A stretch of DNA of 52,633 nt, from contig JADMJV010000004.1 of the NCBI GenBank assembly GCA_018780265.1, positions 1 through 52,633 of the forward strand. The letters run 5' to 3'. The position numbers were made by a program, and so were the translations under genes. The notes under the pieces were generated by a model. That model was given only the letters and a program-made list of their open reading frames with translations. It ran no database searches and was not told the origin of the DNA. Below are positions 17,459 through 26,729 of the stretch, one piece after another (positions within the stretch are counted from its first letter, which is position 1; every line of letters begins with the position of its first letter). The stretch is from a bacterium (GTDB lineage: Bacteria; Vulcanimicrobiota; Xenobia; Xenobiales; JADMJV01).

Positions 17459-19114
17459 ATGAAAGTCATCATCGTCGGAGGGGTGGCCGGTGGCGCCTCG
17501 GCCGCCACTCGCCTGCGCCGCCAAATGGAAGATGCCGAGATCATCGTCATCGAGCGAGGCCCGGATGTCAGCTTTGCCAACTGTGGGCTCCCATACTACC
17601 TGGGTGGTGTAATTTCCCAGCGCGAGCAATTGCTTATCACGACTCCAGAGGGGTTGCGCAGTCGTTTCAAACTGGACGTGCGCACCCTCAGCCAGGTGGA
17701 GTTGATCGACCGGGCCCAAAAAAACGTGCAGATTCGGAATCTGACCAACGAGCAAGTCTATGTGGAAAGCTATGATAAGCTGATCCTGGCCACCGGCGCC
17801 GCCCCCATACGCCCCCCCATCGCGGGCCTCGATCTGGAGGGCGTCTTCAGCCTGCGCTCGATGCAGGATAGCGACCGCATTTTGCAGGCGCTGGCGGGGG
17901 CCAATTCGGCAGTAGTGGTTGGGGCGGGTTTTATCGGCCTGGAAATGGTAGAGAACCTGCGTCACCGCAACCTGCAGGTTACGCTGGTAGAATTAAGCGA
18001 CCAGTTGTTGCCCCCCATGGATCGAGAAATGACCACTCCCCTCCAAGAAGTGCTCAAGCGGGAACAGGTCACCCTTCACCTGGGCGACTCGCTGGAAACG
18101 ATCGAACGCACCGACCAGGGGCTTAAGGTGCATCTCAAATCAGGCCTGACCGGTACCACCGACGTAGTCATTCTGGGCGTTGGGGTGCGCCCCGAAAACG
18201 GCTTGGCCATGCAGGCAGGGCTGTCGGTGGGACCCCGTGGTGGTGTGCAGGTCGACGAACAAATGCGCACCTCGGACCGGGACATCTACGCCGTCGGGGA
18301 CCTGGTGGAAGTGACGGACTTTGTTACCTCTCGGGCCACCCAGATCCCGCTGGCCGGCCCTGCCAACCGCCAGGGTCGTCTGGCCGCCGACTCTATCGCC
18401 GGCCTGCCGGTAAAATTCCGAGGCACCCAGGGCACCTCGGTGGTGGCTGTCTTCGACATGACAGCTGCAGCCACTGGCGCTTCGGAAAAGGCTTTAAATA
18501 CCCACAAAATCCCCTACGACAAGATCTACGTCCACGCCAATCAGCATGCTGGCTACTATCCCGGAGCCAATCCCCTGACTCTCAAGTTACTGTTTGAACC
18601 CGAAACGGGCAAGGTCCTGGGGGCCCAGGCGATAGGCCGGGACGGAGTGGACAAGCGAATTGATGTTCTAGCCATGGCCATCCAGGCCGGATTGACCGTC
18701 TTTGACCTGGAGGAGTCCGAGCTTTGTTACGCCCCCCCTTATGGTTCCGCCAAAGATCCGGTCAACATGGCCGGCTTTGTGGCCGCCAACAAGATTCGCG
18801 GACAGCATCCTCAGGTCAGTCCCGAGAACATAGCCTGGGACCACTTTCTGTTGGATGTGCGCACCTCGAGCGAATACGCTCGCGGGCATATTGTGGGGGC
18901 GGCAAACATCCCCCTCGACGAACTGAGGTCGCGCCTGAGCGATCTACCTACCGACCGGCCCATCCTGGCCTACTGCCAGGTAGGTATGCGCGGCTATCTG
19001 GCCACCCGCATCTTGCTCCAGAAGGGCTTTGCCGCGACCAACCTGGCGGGCGGATTCAAGAGCTACACGATGTTCGGCTCCCCCCAACCGCAGACGAGCA
19101 AAAGTACGAATTGA
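17459..19114 (+). CDS. CoA-disulfide reductase/NADH oxidase with C-terminal rhodanese domain
   Basis: 551 residues. FAD-binding GGVAGG at 7-12; single redox cysteine C42 in SFANCGLPYYLGG, the hallmark of the CoA-disulfide reductase/NADH oxidase/peroxidase group; NAD-binding VVGAGFIGLEM; and FAD-contact IYAVGDL. Residues about 455-540 are a rhodanese domain with C506 in LAYCQVGMRG. Such fusions reduce CoA disulfide or persulfide with NAD(P)H and move sulfur. GAGAGG precedes the ATG. One AATTGCTTATCA copy encodes QLLIT at 17627. Followed within 7 bases by two UspA genes, suggesting a redox or sulfur-stress operon. Confidence 0.88.
   Translation: MKVIIVGGVAGGASAATRLRRQMEDAEIIVIERGPDVSFANCGLPYYLGGVISQREQLLITTPEGLRSRFKLDVRTLSQVELIDRAQKNVQIRNLTNEQVYVESYDKLILATGAAPIRPPIAGLDLEGVFSLRSMQDSDRILQALAGANSAVVVGAGFIGLEMVENLRHRNLQVTLVELSDQLLPPMDREMTTPLQEVLKREQVTLHLGDSLETIERTDQGLKVHLKSGLTGTTDVVILGVGVRPENGLAMQAGLSVGPRGGVQVDEQMRTSDRDIYAVGDLVEVTDFVTSRATQIPLAGPANRQGRLAADSIAGLPVKFRGTQGTSVVAVFDMTAAATGASEKALNTHKIPYDKIYVHANQHAGYYPGANPLTLKLLFEPETGKVLGAQAIGRDGVDKRIDVLAMAIQAGLTVFDLEESELCYAPPYGSAKDPVNMAGFVAANKIRGQHPQVSPENIAWDHFLLDVRTSSEYARGHIVGAANIPLDELRSRLSDLPTDRPILAYCQVGMRGYLATRILLQKGFAATNLAGGFKSYTMFGSPQPQTSKSTN
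17628..17639 (+). repeat. Window motif copy 5 (AATTGCTTATCA)
   Basis: Exact, inside the CoA-disulfide reductase gene, read as QLLIT. Confidence 0.8.
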
Positions 19115-19121
19115 GGCTGAG

Positions 19122-19583
19122 ATGTCTGTCAAAATTACGTCCATACTCGTCCCCCTGGACGGCTCCATCATTGCCGAACAAGCACTTCCCTGGGCCCTCA
19201 ACCTGGCCCAACTCCACCAGGCAGAGTTGGTGCTTTTACGGGTGGGCATGCGCCCCGATGTCTGGAGCGTTCAAGACCTGGAACATCTCCACGCATATCA
19301 ACACGAACAGGAAGCCCACTGTATGGAGTATCTGCGCCAACTGGAGTCGCGCCTGAAGGTGCCGTTGCGCCTGGAATATGTCTCGGGAAGTCCGGGCAAA
19401 AGCATTGTGGCCCGTGCCCAAGAACTGGGCAGCTCGCTGATCGTGATGAACTCCCACGCACGGGACGGTTTAAGCCGGTGGCTGCTGGGCAGCGTGGCCG
19501 AAAAAGTTTCCCGCCATGCCAGTTGCCCGGTCCTGCTGGTGCGGGAAGCAGAACCAGTGGCGCCAGACGCCAAGGAGGCTTGA
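19122..19583 (+). CDS. Universal stress protein (UspA family)
   Basis: 153 residues. SILVPLDGS start, LIVMNSHARDGLSRWLLGSVAEKVSRHASCPVLLVR end. The ATP-binding G-x2-G-x9-G(S) pattern of the MJ0577-like class is nearly kept (ARDG..RWLLGSVAEKV), with Ala for the first Gly. ATG 19122 has GAGG six bases upstream; an earlier frame opening lies inside the reductase gene. Its stop overlaps the next start (TGATG). Confidence 0.85.
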   Translation: MSVKITSILVPLDGSIIAEQALPWALNLAQLHQAELVLLRVGMRPDVWSVQDLEHLHAYQHEQEAHCMEYLRQLESRLKVPLRLEYVSGSPGKSIVARAQELGSSLIVMNSHARDGLSRWLLGSVAEKVSRHASCPVLLVREAEPVAPDAKEA

Positions 19584-20038
19584 TGTTCTCAACCATAATG
19601 GTACCCCTCGACGGATCTCAAATTGCCGAACGCGCCCTGGAGTCTGCCACCTACCTGGCCAAACTGAGTGGTGCCAAAATCGCCCTGGTGCGCAACCAGG
19701 ACGTACCGGAGTCGATCGTGGAGAATCCCGCGAAATTCCCCGTCATCTATGAAATCTTTGAAAAGGAAGGACGCAACGGCGAGCACTATTTGGAACAAAC
19801 AGCTTCGGCGGTGCGAGAGTCGGGCCTGGAAGTTACCACTCACCTCGTTCATGGCGCCAGCGCCGCAGAAAGTATCAGGACGGCCGCTGTGCAACAGAGG
19901 GCTGACCTGATCGTGGTGACCTCCCACGGCCGCAGCGGGATAAGCCGTTTTTTGCTGGGCAGTGTGGCCGAGAAGCTGGCCCGGCTGGCTCCATGCCCCG
20001 TACTGATTGTAGGGCGGCCTGCCCTGACCTCCCCCTGA
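19583..20038 (+). CDS. Universal stress protein (UspA family), second copy
   Basis: 151 residues. TIMVPLDGSQIAERAL start and VTSHGRSGISRFLLGSVAEKLARLAPCPVLIV end; the full ATP-binding pattern GRSG..GS is present. A perfect AAGGAGG precedes the ATG. It is clearly a diverged tandem duplicate of the gene before it: both have a C-terminal GLSRW/GISRF-LLGSVAEK block. Probably binds ATP and works with its neighbour, possibly as a heterodimer (inference). Confidence 0.85.
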   Translation: MFSTIMVPLDGSQIAERALESATYLAKLSGAKIALVRNQDVPESIVENPAKFPVIYEIFEKEGRNGEHYLEQTASAVRESGLEVTTHLVHGASAAESIRTAAVQQRADLIVVTSHGRSGISRFLLGSVAEKLARLAPCPVLIVGRPALTSP

Positions 20039-20078
20039 GCCACAGGGATTTCCGCCACTGGCGAGCAACTACACGCCT

Positions 20079-21308
20079 GTGAGTCTGCGTCAAGGTAGAG
20101 TGCTGTTGGTGGGGTGCGCCTTTGACCAGCCAGCAGTTTCCCTGGCCGCCGACGGATTTGAGATCGAGAGAGCGACCGACGTGCCGCAGGGTATTTCGCT
20201 GGCCCACGCCTGGGACCCCTCCGTGATTTTGCTGGATGTCAGTCAGGGATTAGACGCCCTGAAGGAATTCAAGAGTGACGAGTTGACCCGGACTGTTCCG
20301 TTGCTGCTGCACAGCCCCCAACCTTTAGACGACGACCAGGTGGTAGCCGCGCTTGATGCCGGCGCCAACGACGTGGTGGCCCAGCCTTGTTCCACAGCTA
20401 TTTTGGGGGCGCGCGTGGCAACTCAAGTCAGCTTCTACCGATTTCAGGTCGAACTGCGCGAAAAGGTGATGCGCGACGAACTGACCGGCGTATTTTCGCG
20501 GCGCTATCTCTTTGAATCCATGCGCCAGCACGTCAACCAGTTCTCGCGGCCTGGCCCTCCCGTGCTCTGTTGCCTGATGATCGATGTCGACCATTTCAAA
20601 CTTGTCAACGACCGTCTCGGTCACATCGAAGGCGATCGCATTCTTCGTCAGGTAGCCAAGTTCATCTTTGGAATGACCCGCAAGGGCGACGTAGTGGCTC
20701 GTTTTGGAGGAGAAGAATTTGTGGTAGTCCTGCCTTCCACCGACCCCGAAGGAGCCCGACTGGTGGCCGACAAGCTGCGCAAGGGAGTGCAGAAGCATTG
20801 CGGCGTCACCATCAGCATTGGAGTTTCCTGGTACGAGACTCCTGCATCCATAGAACACAAGGGGCTCTTTAGCGATGAGGAGATGATGCATCTCCTCTTG
20901 AGTCGAGCCGACAGCGCCCTGTATCAGGCCAAGCGCGATGGCCGCAATCGGGTGTGCCTCCAGGCCGACTACGCCGGTGCCGAGCGACGCCGCATCGCCC
21001 GAGTGGAAGCAGCCTTCCCTATTGTGCTTAACGGGAGTGAGCGCTCCTCGATGGTCTCAGCCGGTGGACTCTCCCTGCACGATTCGCGCCCCCTGACAGT
21101 AGGGGATTCGATTGCCGTGTCCATCTTGTTGAGCAGCGGTCCCGTTCAAGCTCTGGGCCGTGTGGTCTGGACCTATACGGTGCGAGGCCTGGAGGAGCGC
21201 TGTGGAGTTGCCTTTGAGAGCCTTGAAGGAGACGGCCAGGAGAGACTGACGCAAGAATTGGGCCACCGCACCCGCGTAATTCATCCCCGGGGACACGAGC
21301 CCATCTGA
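20079..21308 (+). CDS. Diguanylate cyclase: degenerate receiver, GGDEF, PilZ-like tail
   Basis: 409 residues. The receiver-like part (about 6-118) keeps D53 but lacks the acidic pair after strand 1 and has Gln in place of the switch lysine (AQPC), so normal phosphorylation is unlikely. The GGDEF domain has MIDVDHFKLVND, GGEEF at 210-214 and an intact inhibitory RKGD site (201-204) five residues before it, so it should make c-di-GMP and be product-inhibited. The tail (about 300-395) is PilZ-like with RRIAR, but the D/NxSxxG element is eroded (VSAGG). GTG start. A likely source of ligand for the PilZ proteins in the window. Confidence 0.85.
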   Translation: MSLRQGRVLLVGCAFDQPAVSLAADGFEIERATDVPQGISLAHAWDPSVILLDVSQGLDALKEFKSDELTRTVPLLLHSPQPLDDDQVVAALDAGANDVVAQPCSTAILGARVATQVSFYRFQVELREKVMRDELTGVFSRRYLFESMRQHVNQFSRPGPPVLCCLMIDVDHFKLVNDRLGHIEGDRILRQVAKFIFGMTRKGDVVARFGGEEFVVVLPSTDPEGARLVADKLRKGVQKHCGVTISIGVSWYETPASIEHKGLFSDEEMMHLLLSRADSALYQAKRDGRNRVCLQADYAGAERRRIARVEAAFPIVLNGSERSSMVSAGGLSLHDSRPLTVGDSIAVSILLSSGPVQALGRVVWTYTVRGLEERCGVAFESLEGDGQERLTQELGHRTRVIHPRGHEPI

Positions 21309-21312
21309 CGCA

Positions 21313-21402
21313 TACCAATCGGTAAACAACAACCCTCCTTCTAAATCATGCACGGCCAATCCATGAAACAATAATCCATAAAAACAAGCAAACCGATTGG
21401 TA
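21313..21402. repeat. Inverted repeat before the pilin operon
   Basis: TACCAATCGGT (21313-21323) and its exact complement ACCGATTGGTA (21392-21402) flank an AT-rich 68-base stretch. It lies between the diguanylate cyclase stop and the pilin start, so could act in regulation. An 11-bp inverted pair within 100 bases is expected about once by chance in a window this size. Confidence 0.25.
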
Positions 21403-21473
21403 CACTTTCGGCAGGCTTTTTGCCCACCAGTGAGGTAATGTAAGAGAAGCGATTTGGCGGGGGGATTCACTCC

Positions 21474-23714
21474 ATGCAGAAAAAACCTCGAGGACTGGCC
21501 CTGGTAACGGTTTTGATGGCGACCGGCCTGCTGGCCATGCTGTCCGCCTCCCTGGTGGTATTGACGCGCTCAAACTTCGTATCCGGAGAACAGTTTCGAC
21601 GCCGTCAGGTATTGCTCAACACCTGTTACAGTGGCCTTGACTACGCCAGAGCGAGATTGTCACAGCGGATGGACTGGGGCATTGGACCGATGTCGGCCAG
21701 CTTGAACGCGCCGCAACTGACAGCCACGGAGAGCGGAAGCGACGTCAACAGCAACCTGGTGGAAGCCACCATGGTGGCCACTCGGGGGCGATTTACCGTC
21801 CGGATGCTCAACAACCTGCAAGGCCTGGGAGAACAGAATCCACCGGTCTGGTGCAGGTCAAGGGTGAAAATCCCTCCCCGCTGTGCCTTGGTAGCCGTGG
21901 ACGGTGACTACGAGGGAGTCCGGCGCCGTATCGAGGTACTATTGACCCGCCGTTCAGTGCTCTCCAACTCAATTGTAGCCGGCAAAGATCTGGCCATCAT
22001 GGTGCCGCCCACCACCACTTCCAATGCTCTGGAGTTCAAAAGCATCGTGCCGCGGGGCAATTCGGCCAGAGCCAAAGGGCAGATCTATCTGCCTAAGACG
22101 AACCAACTCCAATTTGTCCCTCAAGGTCAGGCCCAGTCGGCTGGAGAGATCTCCATTGACAGCCAGCTTTCCTTTGATGCTTCCGGTAACCTGGTAGGTG
22201 CGTCGGGCACCGGGCTCAGCTCAAACCCTGCAGCTCTGGCCAGCGCCTCCACAGCCCTGAGCGCCACACTGCAAACCAACTCCAATGTGGGCAACGCCAA
22301 ATTCAAACCCGACAAACTGGCGGTTCCAGGCGGCGCCACCGCCACTCTGGCACCGGGCGAGTATCGCTTCACTCAGCCGGACAGTGTCCTTCATTTCGAC
22401 ACCAGCGGAAATCCAGTCGCGGCCTATATCAACGGGCAGTTGGCGGGAGTCACCCTCAAGGACTACCAGTTCATGCCGCGAGGCAATGTGACCGTAAACG
22501 GCGATCTGACCATCTCGGGAAATATCACGGCCATGCGATACGTGCCACCCCCAGCCACCAACCCTACGGGTTTTGGAACCATTACCGGCGGCCAACCCCA
22601 GCCCTTTCGGGCCAGCCTGGGTCTGGGCTACGACGCCGACGGGCTGCCGGTTGGAGCCAACGCCCGCAACCGTTTTACCGTCAATGGCGATCTCGAAGTG
22701 CATGGAGACTTGGTGGGCAGCGGCCAGTTGTTCGTAAAGAGTTCGGGGACCTCGGGGGGCAACATCAAGGTGGAAGGGAACAGCTTTCTGTCGGCCACCC
22801 GCACCGACGGAATGGCCGTCGTGTCGGACCGGCACACCGTATTTAGCGAAGTGCCTGGTGGCAGCTACCAGGCTCCGTTTGCGATGGTCAAGAGCGATTT
22901 CGACGCCTTTGGCCTGGCCATCATGACGACCAGGCCAACCGACACCAACAGCATCAACGTCTTCAACAATTTTACTGCGGCCAGCAAGCCAGCCCTGCAA
23001 GCCATGGCCACCAATTTGCTGGCTCAGCAACTGATGGACCGCACCTCCTACCGCCAGATCGTCAAAGACATGTTAGCCACCACCGACAGCAACTGGCCCC
23101 CAGCCGGTGGGGCCACCTTGGGGGGCGCCCCCATGGACAATCTGCCTTTCGATTATGTGGACTCAGGAGGAACTCATTCCACGGTAACGGCCATGCAGGG
23201 AATCGCCAACTATCTAAGCGATATGGGGCCGGGCAACGTAACCCTGGAGGAACACTTGCGGATACGCGAGTTCATCAAATCGGTGGACCAGGGAACTTTT
23301 AAATTTGAACACATCAGTCCCTTTCTGCCAGGGACAGCCAGTCAGCCGGTGCCTTACAATACCCCCGCGATTTACAATAGCCTGCAGGCCATCGCCGTCA
23401 ATCAGGTGGGCGCTTACTATCAGGATGCCCGCATCAAAGGCCAAACTTTGATCAACTACATGAGTTGGCCCAATCCCTATGACGAATTGGCACGCCGAGA
23501 CTTCACCTTCGGCGGCATCCTGTACAGCGGTCAGAATATCTTTACCAAACTGGCTTCTTCGTTCCGCCTGGTGGGATCCATGATCAGCGACCAGGGAACC
23601 ATCGGCTTCGACAATGTGGTCAACGGTACGATCCTGTTCGACCCTAACGCTTGTGAAGATCAATTTGACTGGGCCATGCTGGGACTGGGTCCAATCTTCT
23701 TCTGGACCCCGTGA
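21474..23714 (+). CDS. PilX-like pilus assembly protein
   Basis: 746 residues. The start KKPRGLALVTVLMATGLLAMLSASLVVL is the basic-plus-hydrophobic N-terminus of the PilX/GspK type, with no Glu at position 5 after the glycine. The long remainder is Ser/Thr/Gly/Asn-rich and holds repeated VNGDL.I.GN and VNGDLEVHGDL turns, a beta-helix-like region as in bactofilin or adhesin folds, then a helical C-terminal part. GGGGGG upstream of the ATG. First gene of a three-gene operon with pilins, overlapping the next by GTGA. Probably a large minor pilin exposed at the tip of a type IV pilus or pseudopilus. Confidence 0.7.
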   Translation: MQKKPRGLALVTVLMATGLLAMLSASLVVLTRSNFVSGEQFRRRQVLLNTCYSGLDYARARLSQRMDWGIGPMSASLNAPQLTATESGSDVNSNLVEATMVATRGRFTVRMLNNLQGLGEQNPPVWCRSRVKIPPRCALVAVDGDYEGVRRRIEVLLTRRSVLSNSIVAGKDLAIMVPPTTTSNALEFKSIVPRGNSARAKGQIYLPKTNQLQFVPQGQAQSAGEISIDSQLSFDASGNLVGASGTGLSSNPAALASASTALSATLQTNSNVGNAKFKPDKLAVPGGATATLAPGEYRFTQPDSVLHFDTSGNPVAAYINGQLAGVTLKDYQFMPRGNVTVNGDLTISGNITAMRYVPPPATNPTGFGTITGGQPQPFRASLGLGYDADGLPVGANARNRFTVNGDLEVHGDLVGSGQLFVKSSGTSGGNIKVEGNSFLSATRTDGMAVVSDRHTVFSEVPGGSYQAPFAMVKSDFDAFGLAIMTTRPTDTNSINVFNNFTAASKPALQAMATNLLAQQLMDRTSYRQIVKDMLATTDSNWPPAGGATLGGAPMDNLPFDYVDSGGTHSTVTAMQGIANYLSDMGPGNVTLEEHLRIREFIKSVDQGTFKFEHISPFLPGTASQPVPYNTPAIYNSLQAIAVNQVGAYYQDARIKGQTLINYMSWPNPYDELARRDFTFGGILYSGQNIFTKLASSFRLVGSMISDQGTIGFDNVVNGTILFDPNACEDQFDWAMLGLGPIFFWTP

Positions 23715-24121
23715 ACGCACGCGGATTGACCTTGATGGAGACGGTGGTGGCCCTTGGCGTCCTGGCCCTTTTAATGGTAGTCATGGCCAGTTTTTTTGTG
23801 CGCATCCTGTGGAGTTCGGACAAGTCTGGAGACCAGAGTGCCGGATTGCAACTCGCTGACCAAATTTTGCAGGACTGCATCGCCCAACAAACCTTTGAGG
23901 TGGCTGCGCTGGATCACACCATCACCCTCTATACTCACGACGCAGCCGCGCCTACCGAGTTCACCTACCGGGTTACCTCGGAAGCCGTGTTGTTGCCCGA
24001 TTGCGCCAGACCCAGCTATGCCATGGATGTACACGTGACCTGGTTCAATCAAAGCCCGGGCACGGCCCGCAGCGGGCACGGCAAATTGGAAGCCCATTTG
24101 GGACGCCTGGTGACTCCGTGA
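23711..24121 (+). CDS. Minor pilin (PilV/GspI-like)
   Basis: 136 residues. Prepilin leader MNARG followed by LTLMETVVALGVLALLMVVMASFFV: cleavage after Gly and Glu at mature position 5 are as expected for prepilin peptidase substrates. GTG start overlaps the previous stop and its own stop overlaps the next start, so translation is coupled. Assembles into a type IV pilus or type II secretion pseudopilus in the inner membrane/periplasm. Confidence 0.8.
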   Translation: MNARGLTLMETVVALGVLALLMVVMASFFVRILWSSDKSGDQSAGLQLADQILQDCIAQQTFEVAALDHTITLYTHDAAAPTEFTYRVTSEAVLLPDCARPSYAMDVHVTWFNQSPGTARSGHGKLEAHLGRLVTP

Positions 24122-24786
24122 GACGCGCAGGCTTCAGCCTGATTGAGGTTAGCCTCTCGGCCATGCTACTCAGCCTGGCACTGCTGGCTTGTTTTCAGCT
24201 TTTCGAGTGGAGCAGTCGAGCCTTTATCCTGACTCACTTGCGCAGCGGCCTGGAGGGGGAGTCGCGGCGAGTACTGGCCTCGCTGGCAACCGACCTGCGC
24301 CAGGGAGACATTCATGGACTATCGGTGATTGACCGGCGCGTGAACTCGCCCGAAGGCGACAGCGTGGAACGCGATGCCTACTCGTTGCCAAGCCTCACCC
24401 ACTGGGAAGACCCGGCTGCCATCAACCCGTCCACGGCCCTACCGCGCTGGGACCGATACGTCGTGGTATACGCCACCCTGGCAAATCCCGGCCGGTTGTT
24501 CAAACAATATTGCAGCCCGGGAGGGTCCGCCCCCTACCAGGCCCCCCTGAGCGACCTGAGCAGCCGCATCAACGACAATCCTGCCCTGAACCCTCAGGCA
24601 ACCCGGCCCACGATCCTGACCCAGTCGGTCCACGAATTTCGAGTGACCTTCAACGATGACAACGATAGGGCGACCTACCACCTGACCCTGGCCAGCCGTG
24701 GCGCCCGCAAAGGCCAGGGGCGACTTACCAATGAGCGCTATCAGGTCAGCTACAGCACCCGCCTCGAAAATAGCGGCGCCTTCTGA
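24118..24786 (+). CDS. Minor pilin (PilW/GspJ-like)
   Basis: 222 residues. Leader MRRAG then FSLIEVSLSAMLLSLALLACFQLFEW, a standard prepilin N-terminus with Glu5. The middle carries RRVLASLATDLRQGDI, typical of PilW/GspJ, and the C-terminus a beta-domain ending in a stretch of strands. GTG at 24118 is chosen over an earlier frame opening because it begins exactly at the leader and overlaps the preceding stop. Third gene of the pilin operon. Confidence 0.85.
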   Translation: MRRAGFSLIEVSLSAMLLSLALLACFQLFEWSSRAFILTHLRSGLEGESRRVLASLATDLRQGDIHGLSVIDRRVNSPEGDSVERDAYSLPSLTHWEDPAAINPSTALPRWDRYVVVYATLANPGRLFKQYCSPGGSAPYQAPLSDLSSRINDNPALNPQATRPTILTQSVHEFRVTFNDDNDRATYHLTLASRGARKGQGRLTNERYQVSYSTRLENSGAF

Positions 24787-24881
24787 AAGATTCCTGAAAA
24801 GTCATCTTCTGTTAAAATTGTCCGCTGCATGGCCGGCTAAACTGGAGGCAGATCAAGTCGACAGCATAGAGAGTGAGTTTC

Positions 24882-26000
24882 ATGAGGGCCATGTCCCCCC
24901 TGGTTAAAGCTTCAACGATCCGACCTTTTCGGCACCATGGGCCGAAGATTGAAGGCAACGACGTGCCGCCAGCGCCCGAGCGGCACTCAGACTCGTCGGG
25001 TCGGGTCAAGGCCGGGGTTTGCCTGGGCCTGAGTGTGGTAGGCGTGGTGGCCGGACTGACCGGACCCGCCCAGGCGCAGGTGCAGGTGCAGGTGCAAGCG
25101 CCCCCTGAACAACCTCATAGCCTGCGCGATTCCATCGCCAGCGGAGGATCGGCGGAAAAGCGCTTCACCCTATCCCACGTCAACGACAGTATGCCGGGCC
25201 TGCTGAACCCCATTGTGCCGGCCAACGACCGTGCGCCCGGAATGACCAGAGCGGACGACGACGGCTGGACGGCCGAACTTCGCCAAGAATTTGTAGCCAC
25301 CCAGGGCGCTGACCAGTGGGTGATGGCCACCCGTTACTCCATGTTGACCCAACGTGGCGCCTGGGAACCACTCTCCCCCGAATATCGAAGTCTGCGCACC
25401 GACCTGCTGGAGATCGGACTCCAGCGCAACTGGAAACAACCGCTGGGCGAGCACACCAACCTGGTCTACGGGGTGGGAGGCGGAGTGCAGAGCCTGGGCC
25501 CGCTGGGGGGGCACTGGCTACAGCAATCCTTTCATATTCATGGCGGCTTTGGCGGACGCCTCGACCCGGTGTTGCAACATGTCTATTCGACGGATTCGCC
25601 CACCGTCTATCCTCTGTTGAGTGCGGGGGCGGGGATTTACCAACGCCTGGACATGGATGGCCAATGGACCGCCAAAGGGACGGTGGGAGCCACCCTGCCG
25701 ATAGGGCCAGGGCTGTCGACTGCCCGAGTAGAGGCCGGCTTGGAATATCGCCCCTGGTCGCGGGTAACCTTCGACGCCGGAGTCAATGTTTCGGCGGTCC
25801 ATTCCAATCATCGAGCCCTTGACTTCATGGACGTCAATGGAGTGCGTCCCGGTGCCTACGTGGGGGCCGAAGTCAAAGTAGTGCACGGCATCAACGCTTT
25901 TGCCCGGGTGGAAACCCAGGGCGTACGCAGCGAACCCGTCTACATGATCGGCTTTAGCATTGGAGGCGGTCCCAGACCCTGGCTCAACCCCCTCTGGTAA
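24882..26000 (+). CDS. Putative outer-membrane beta-barrel protein
   Basis: About 372 residues. A long polar N-terminal region (about 40 residues) precedes a signal-like segment VKAGVCLGLSVVGVVAGLTGPAQAQ; the (CAGGTG)3 repeat at 25077 encodes QVQVQ just after it. The rest alternates hydrophobic and polar residues in strands (WVMATRYSML, TNLVYGVGGGVQSLG, ARVEAGLEYRPWSRVTFDAGVNVSAV, GAYVGAEVKV, MIGFSIGGG), as in an outer-membrane barrel. It recalls, weakly, lipid A deacylase-like barrels. Start uncertain: GTG 24873, ATG 24882 or 24891. Confidence 0.6.
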   Translation: MRAMSPLVKASTIRPFRHHGPKIEGNDVPPAPERHSDSSGRVKAGVCLGLSVVGVVAGLTGPAQAQVQVQVQAPPEQPHSLRDSIASGGSAEKRFTLSHVNDSMPGLLNPIVPANDRAPGMTRADDDGWTAELRQEFVATQGADQWVMATRYSMLTQRGAWEPLSPEYRSLRTDLLEIGLQRNWKQPLGEHTNLVYGVGGGVQSLGPLGGHWLQQSFHIHGGFGGRLDPVLQHVYSTDSPTVYPLLSAGAGIYQRLDMDGQWTAKGTVGATLPIGPGLSTARVEAGLEYRPWSRVTFDAGVNVSAVHSNHRALDFMDVNGVRPGAYVGAEVKVVHGINAFARVETQGVRSEPVYMIGFSIGGGPRPWLNPLW

Positions 26001-26006
26001 ATGCCC

Positions 26007-26666
26007 CTAACGAAAAATGTCTTGAATCTCGCCCTTCAGGTTTTCGCCCAGGTCTTTCAGTCCCTGTTTCAGGTTTTCCAACCCTTGCTTGAGGTTCTGT
26101 TCGGCCACCTGCTCGCGGGCCAGGTTGGTGATCTGCTTGAGGTCCTGAGTGGAGCGAATGGGAATGCCTTCACTTTCGGCGGTTGGATAGAGATAGACGG
26201 TGTAGCCCTGACTCAGGGCGTTAACGGCGCCGCTGGCGTCAACCTCGGACTGATGATGGAAAACTCGTCCTAGCAGGCTGGACGGGTCGGACTTGAAGGT
26301 GCCTCCCTGCTGTTGAACCACGTCTTGCAGATACTGGAAATTATTCAGCGCCTTATTGGCGTCGCGGGTGGACAATTGCACCTGTGGGTTGGTAGGGCCC
26401 GGGTGAGCGGTCGCCACTCCCAAGGCTCCTGCCCCGGCCGCCAGTCCCGCTGTGATCAGGGCTACCTTGTGACCCACACTCATCCCCTGCCGACTGGAAC
26501 GGGTGGGCTCCTCGGCGAGCTTGTCAAAATTCGGTTTCTGCAGCCAGGTCGCTCCCGCTTCTCCAGTCTTAAAAGACTCGCTGGGGAGGATATCGCCCTT
26601 GACGGCGGGGCGTTTGTTTTGGGGCAGTCCCGAAAGGGAGACCAGACGTGTGCCGATTTCTTTCAT
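26007..26666 (-). CDS. Single-span membrane protein with C-terminal coiled coil
   Basis: 219 residues. ATG 26666 has AGGAG eight bases upstream and gives MKEIGTRLVSLSGLPQNKR. One Gly/Ala-rich span (VALITAGLAAGAGALGVATA) lies near residue 70. The C-terminal 30 residues repeat NLKQGLENLKQGLKDLGENLKGEI, a short amphipathic coiled coil. No signal peptide. The middle (SRDANKALNNFQYLQDVVQ..., VYLYPTAESEGIPI) is not recognised. The leader resembles those of the glycine-zipper proteins. Convergent with the beta-barrel gene, six bases apart. Confidence 0.6.
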   Translation of the reverse strand: MKEIGTRLVSLSGLPQNKRPAVKGDILPSESFKTGEAGATWLQKPNFDKLAEEPTRSSRQGMSVGHKVALITAGLAAGAGALGVATAHPGPTNPQVQLSTRDANKALNNFQYLQDVVQQQGGTFKSDPSSLLGRVFHHQSEVDASGAVNALSQGYTVYLYPTAESEGIPIRSTQDLKQITNLAREQVAEQNLKQGLENLKQGLKDLGENLKGEIQDIFR

Positions 26667-26729
26667 GGGGGTTCTCCTGAAAACTTGCTGGCCAGGAGTA
26701 TTAGCCAAAGATACCGAGAATCCTACGGA

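Noticed and set aside
23711..24121. Other in-frame TGA codons as selenocysteine sites
   Set aside because: Elsewhere TGA ends genes at the normal end of the domain and often forms ATGA/GTGA overlaps; none falls at a catalytic Cys.
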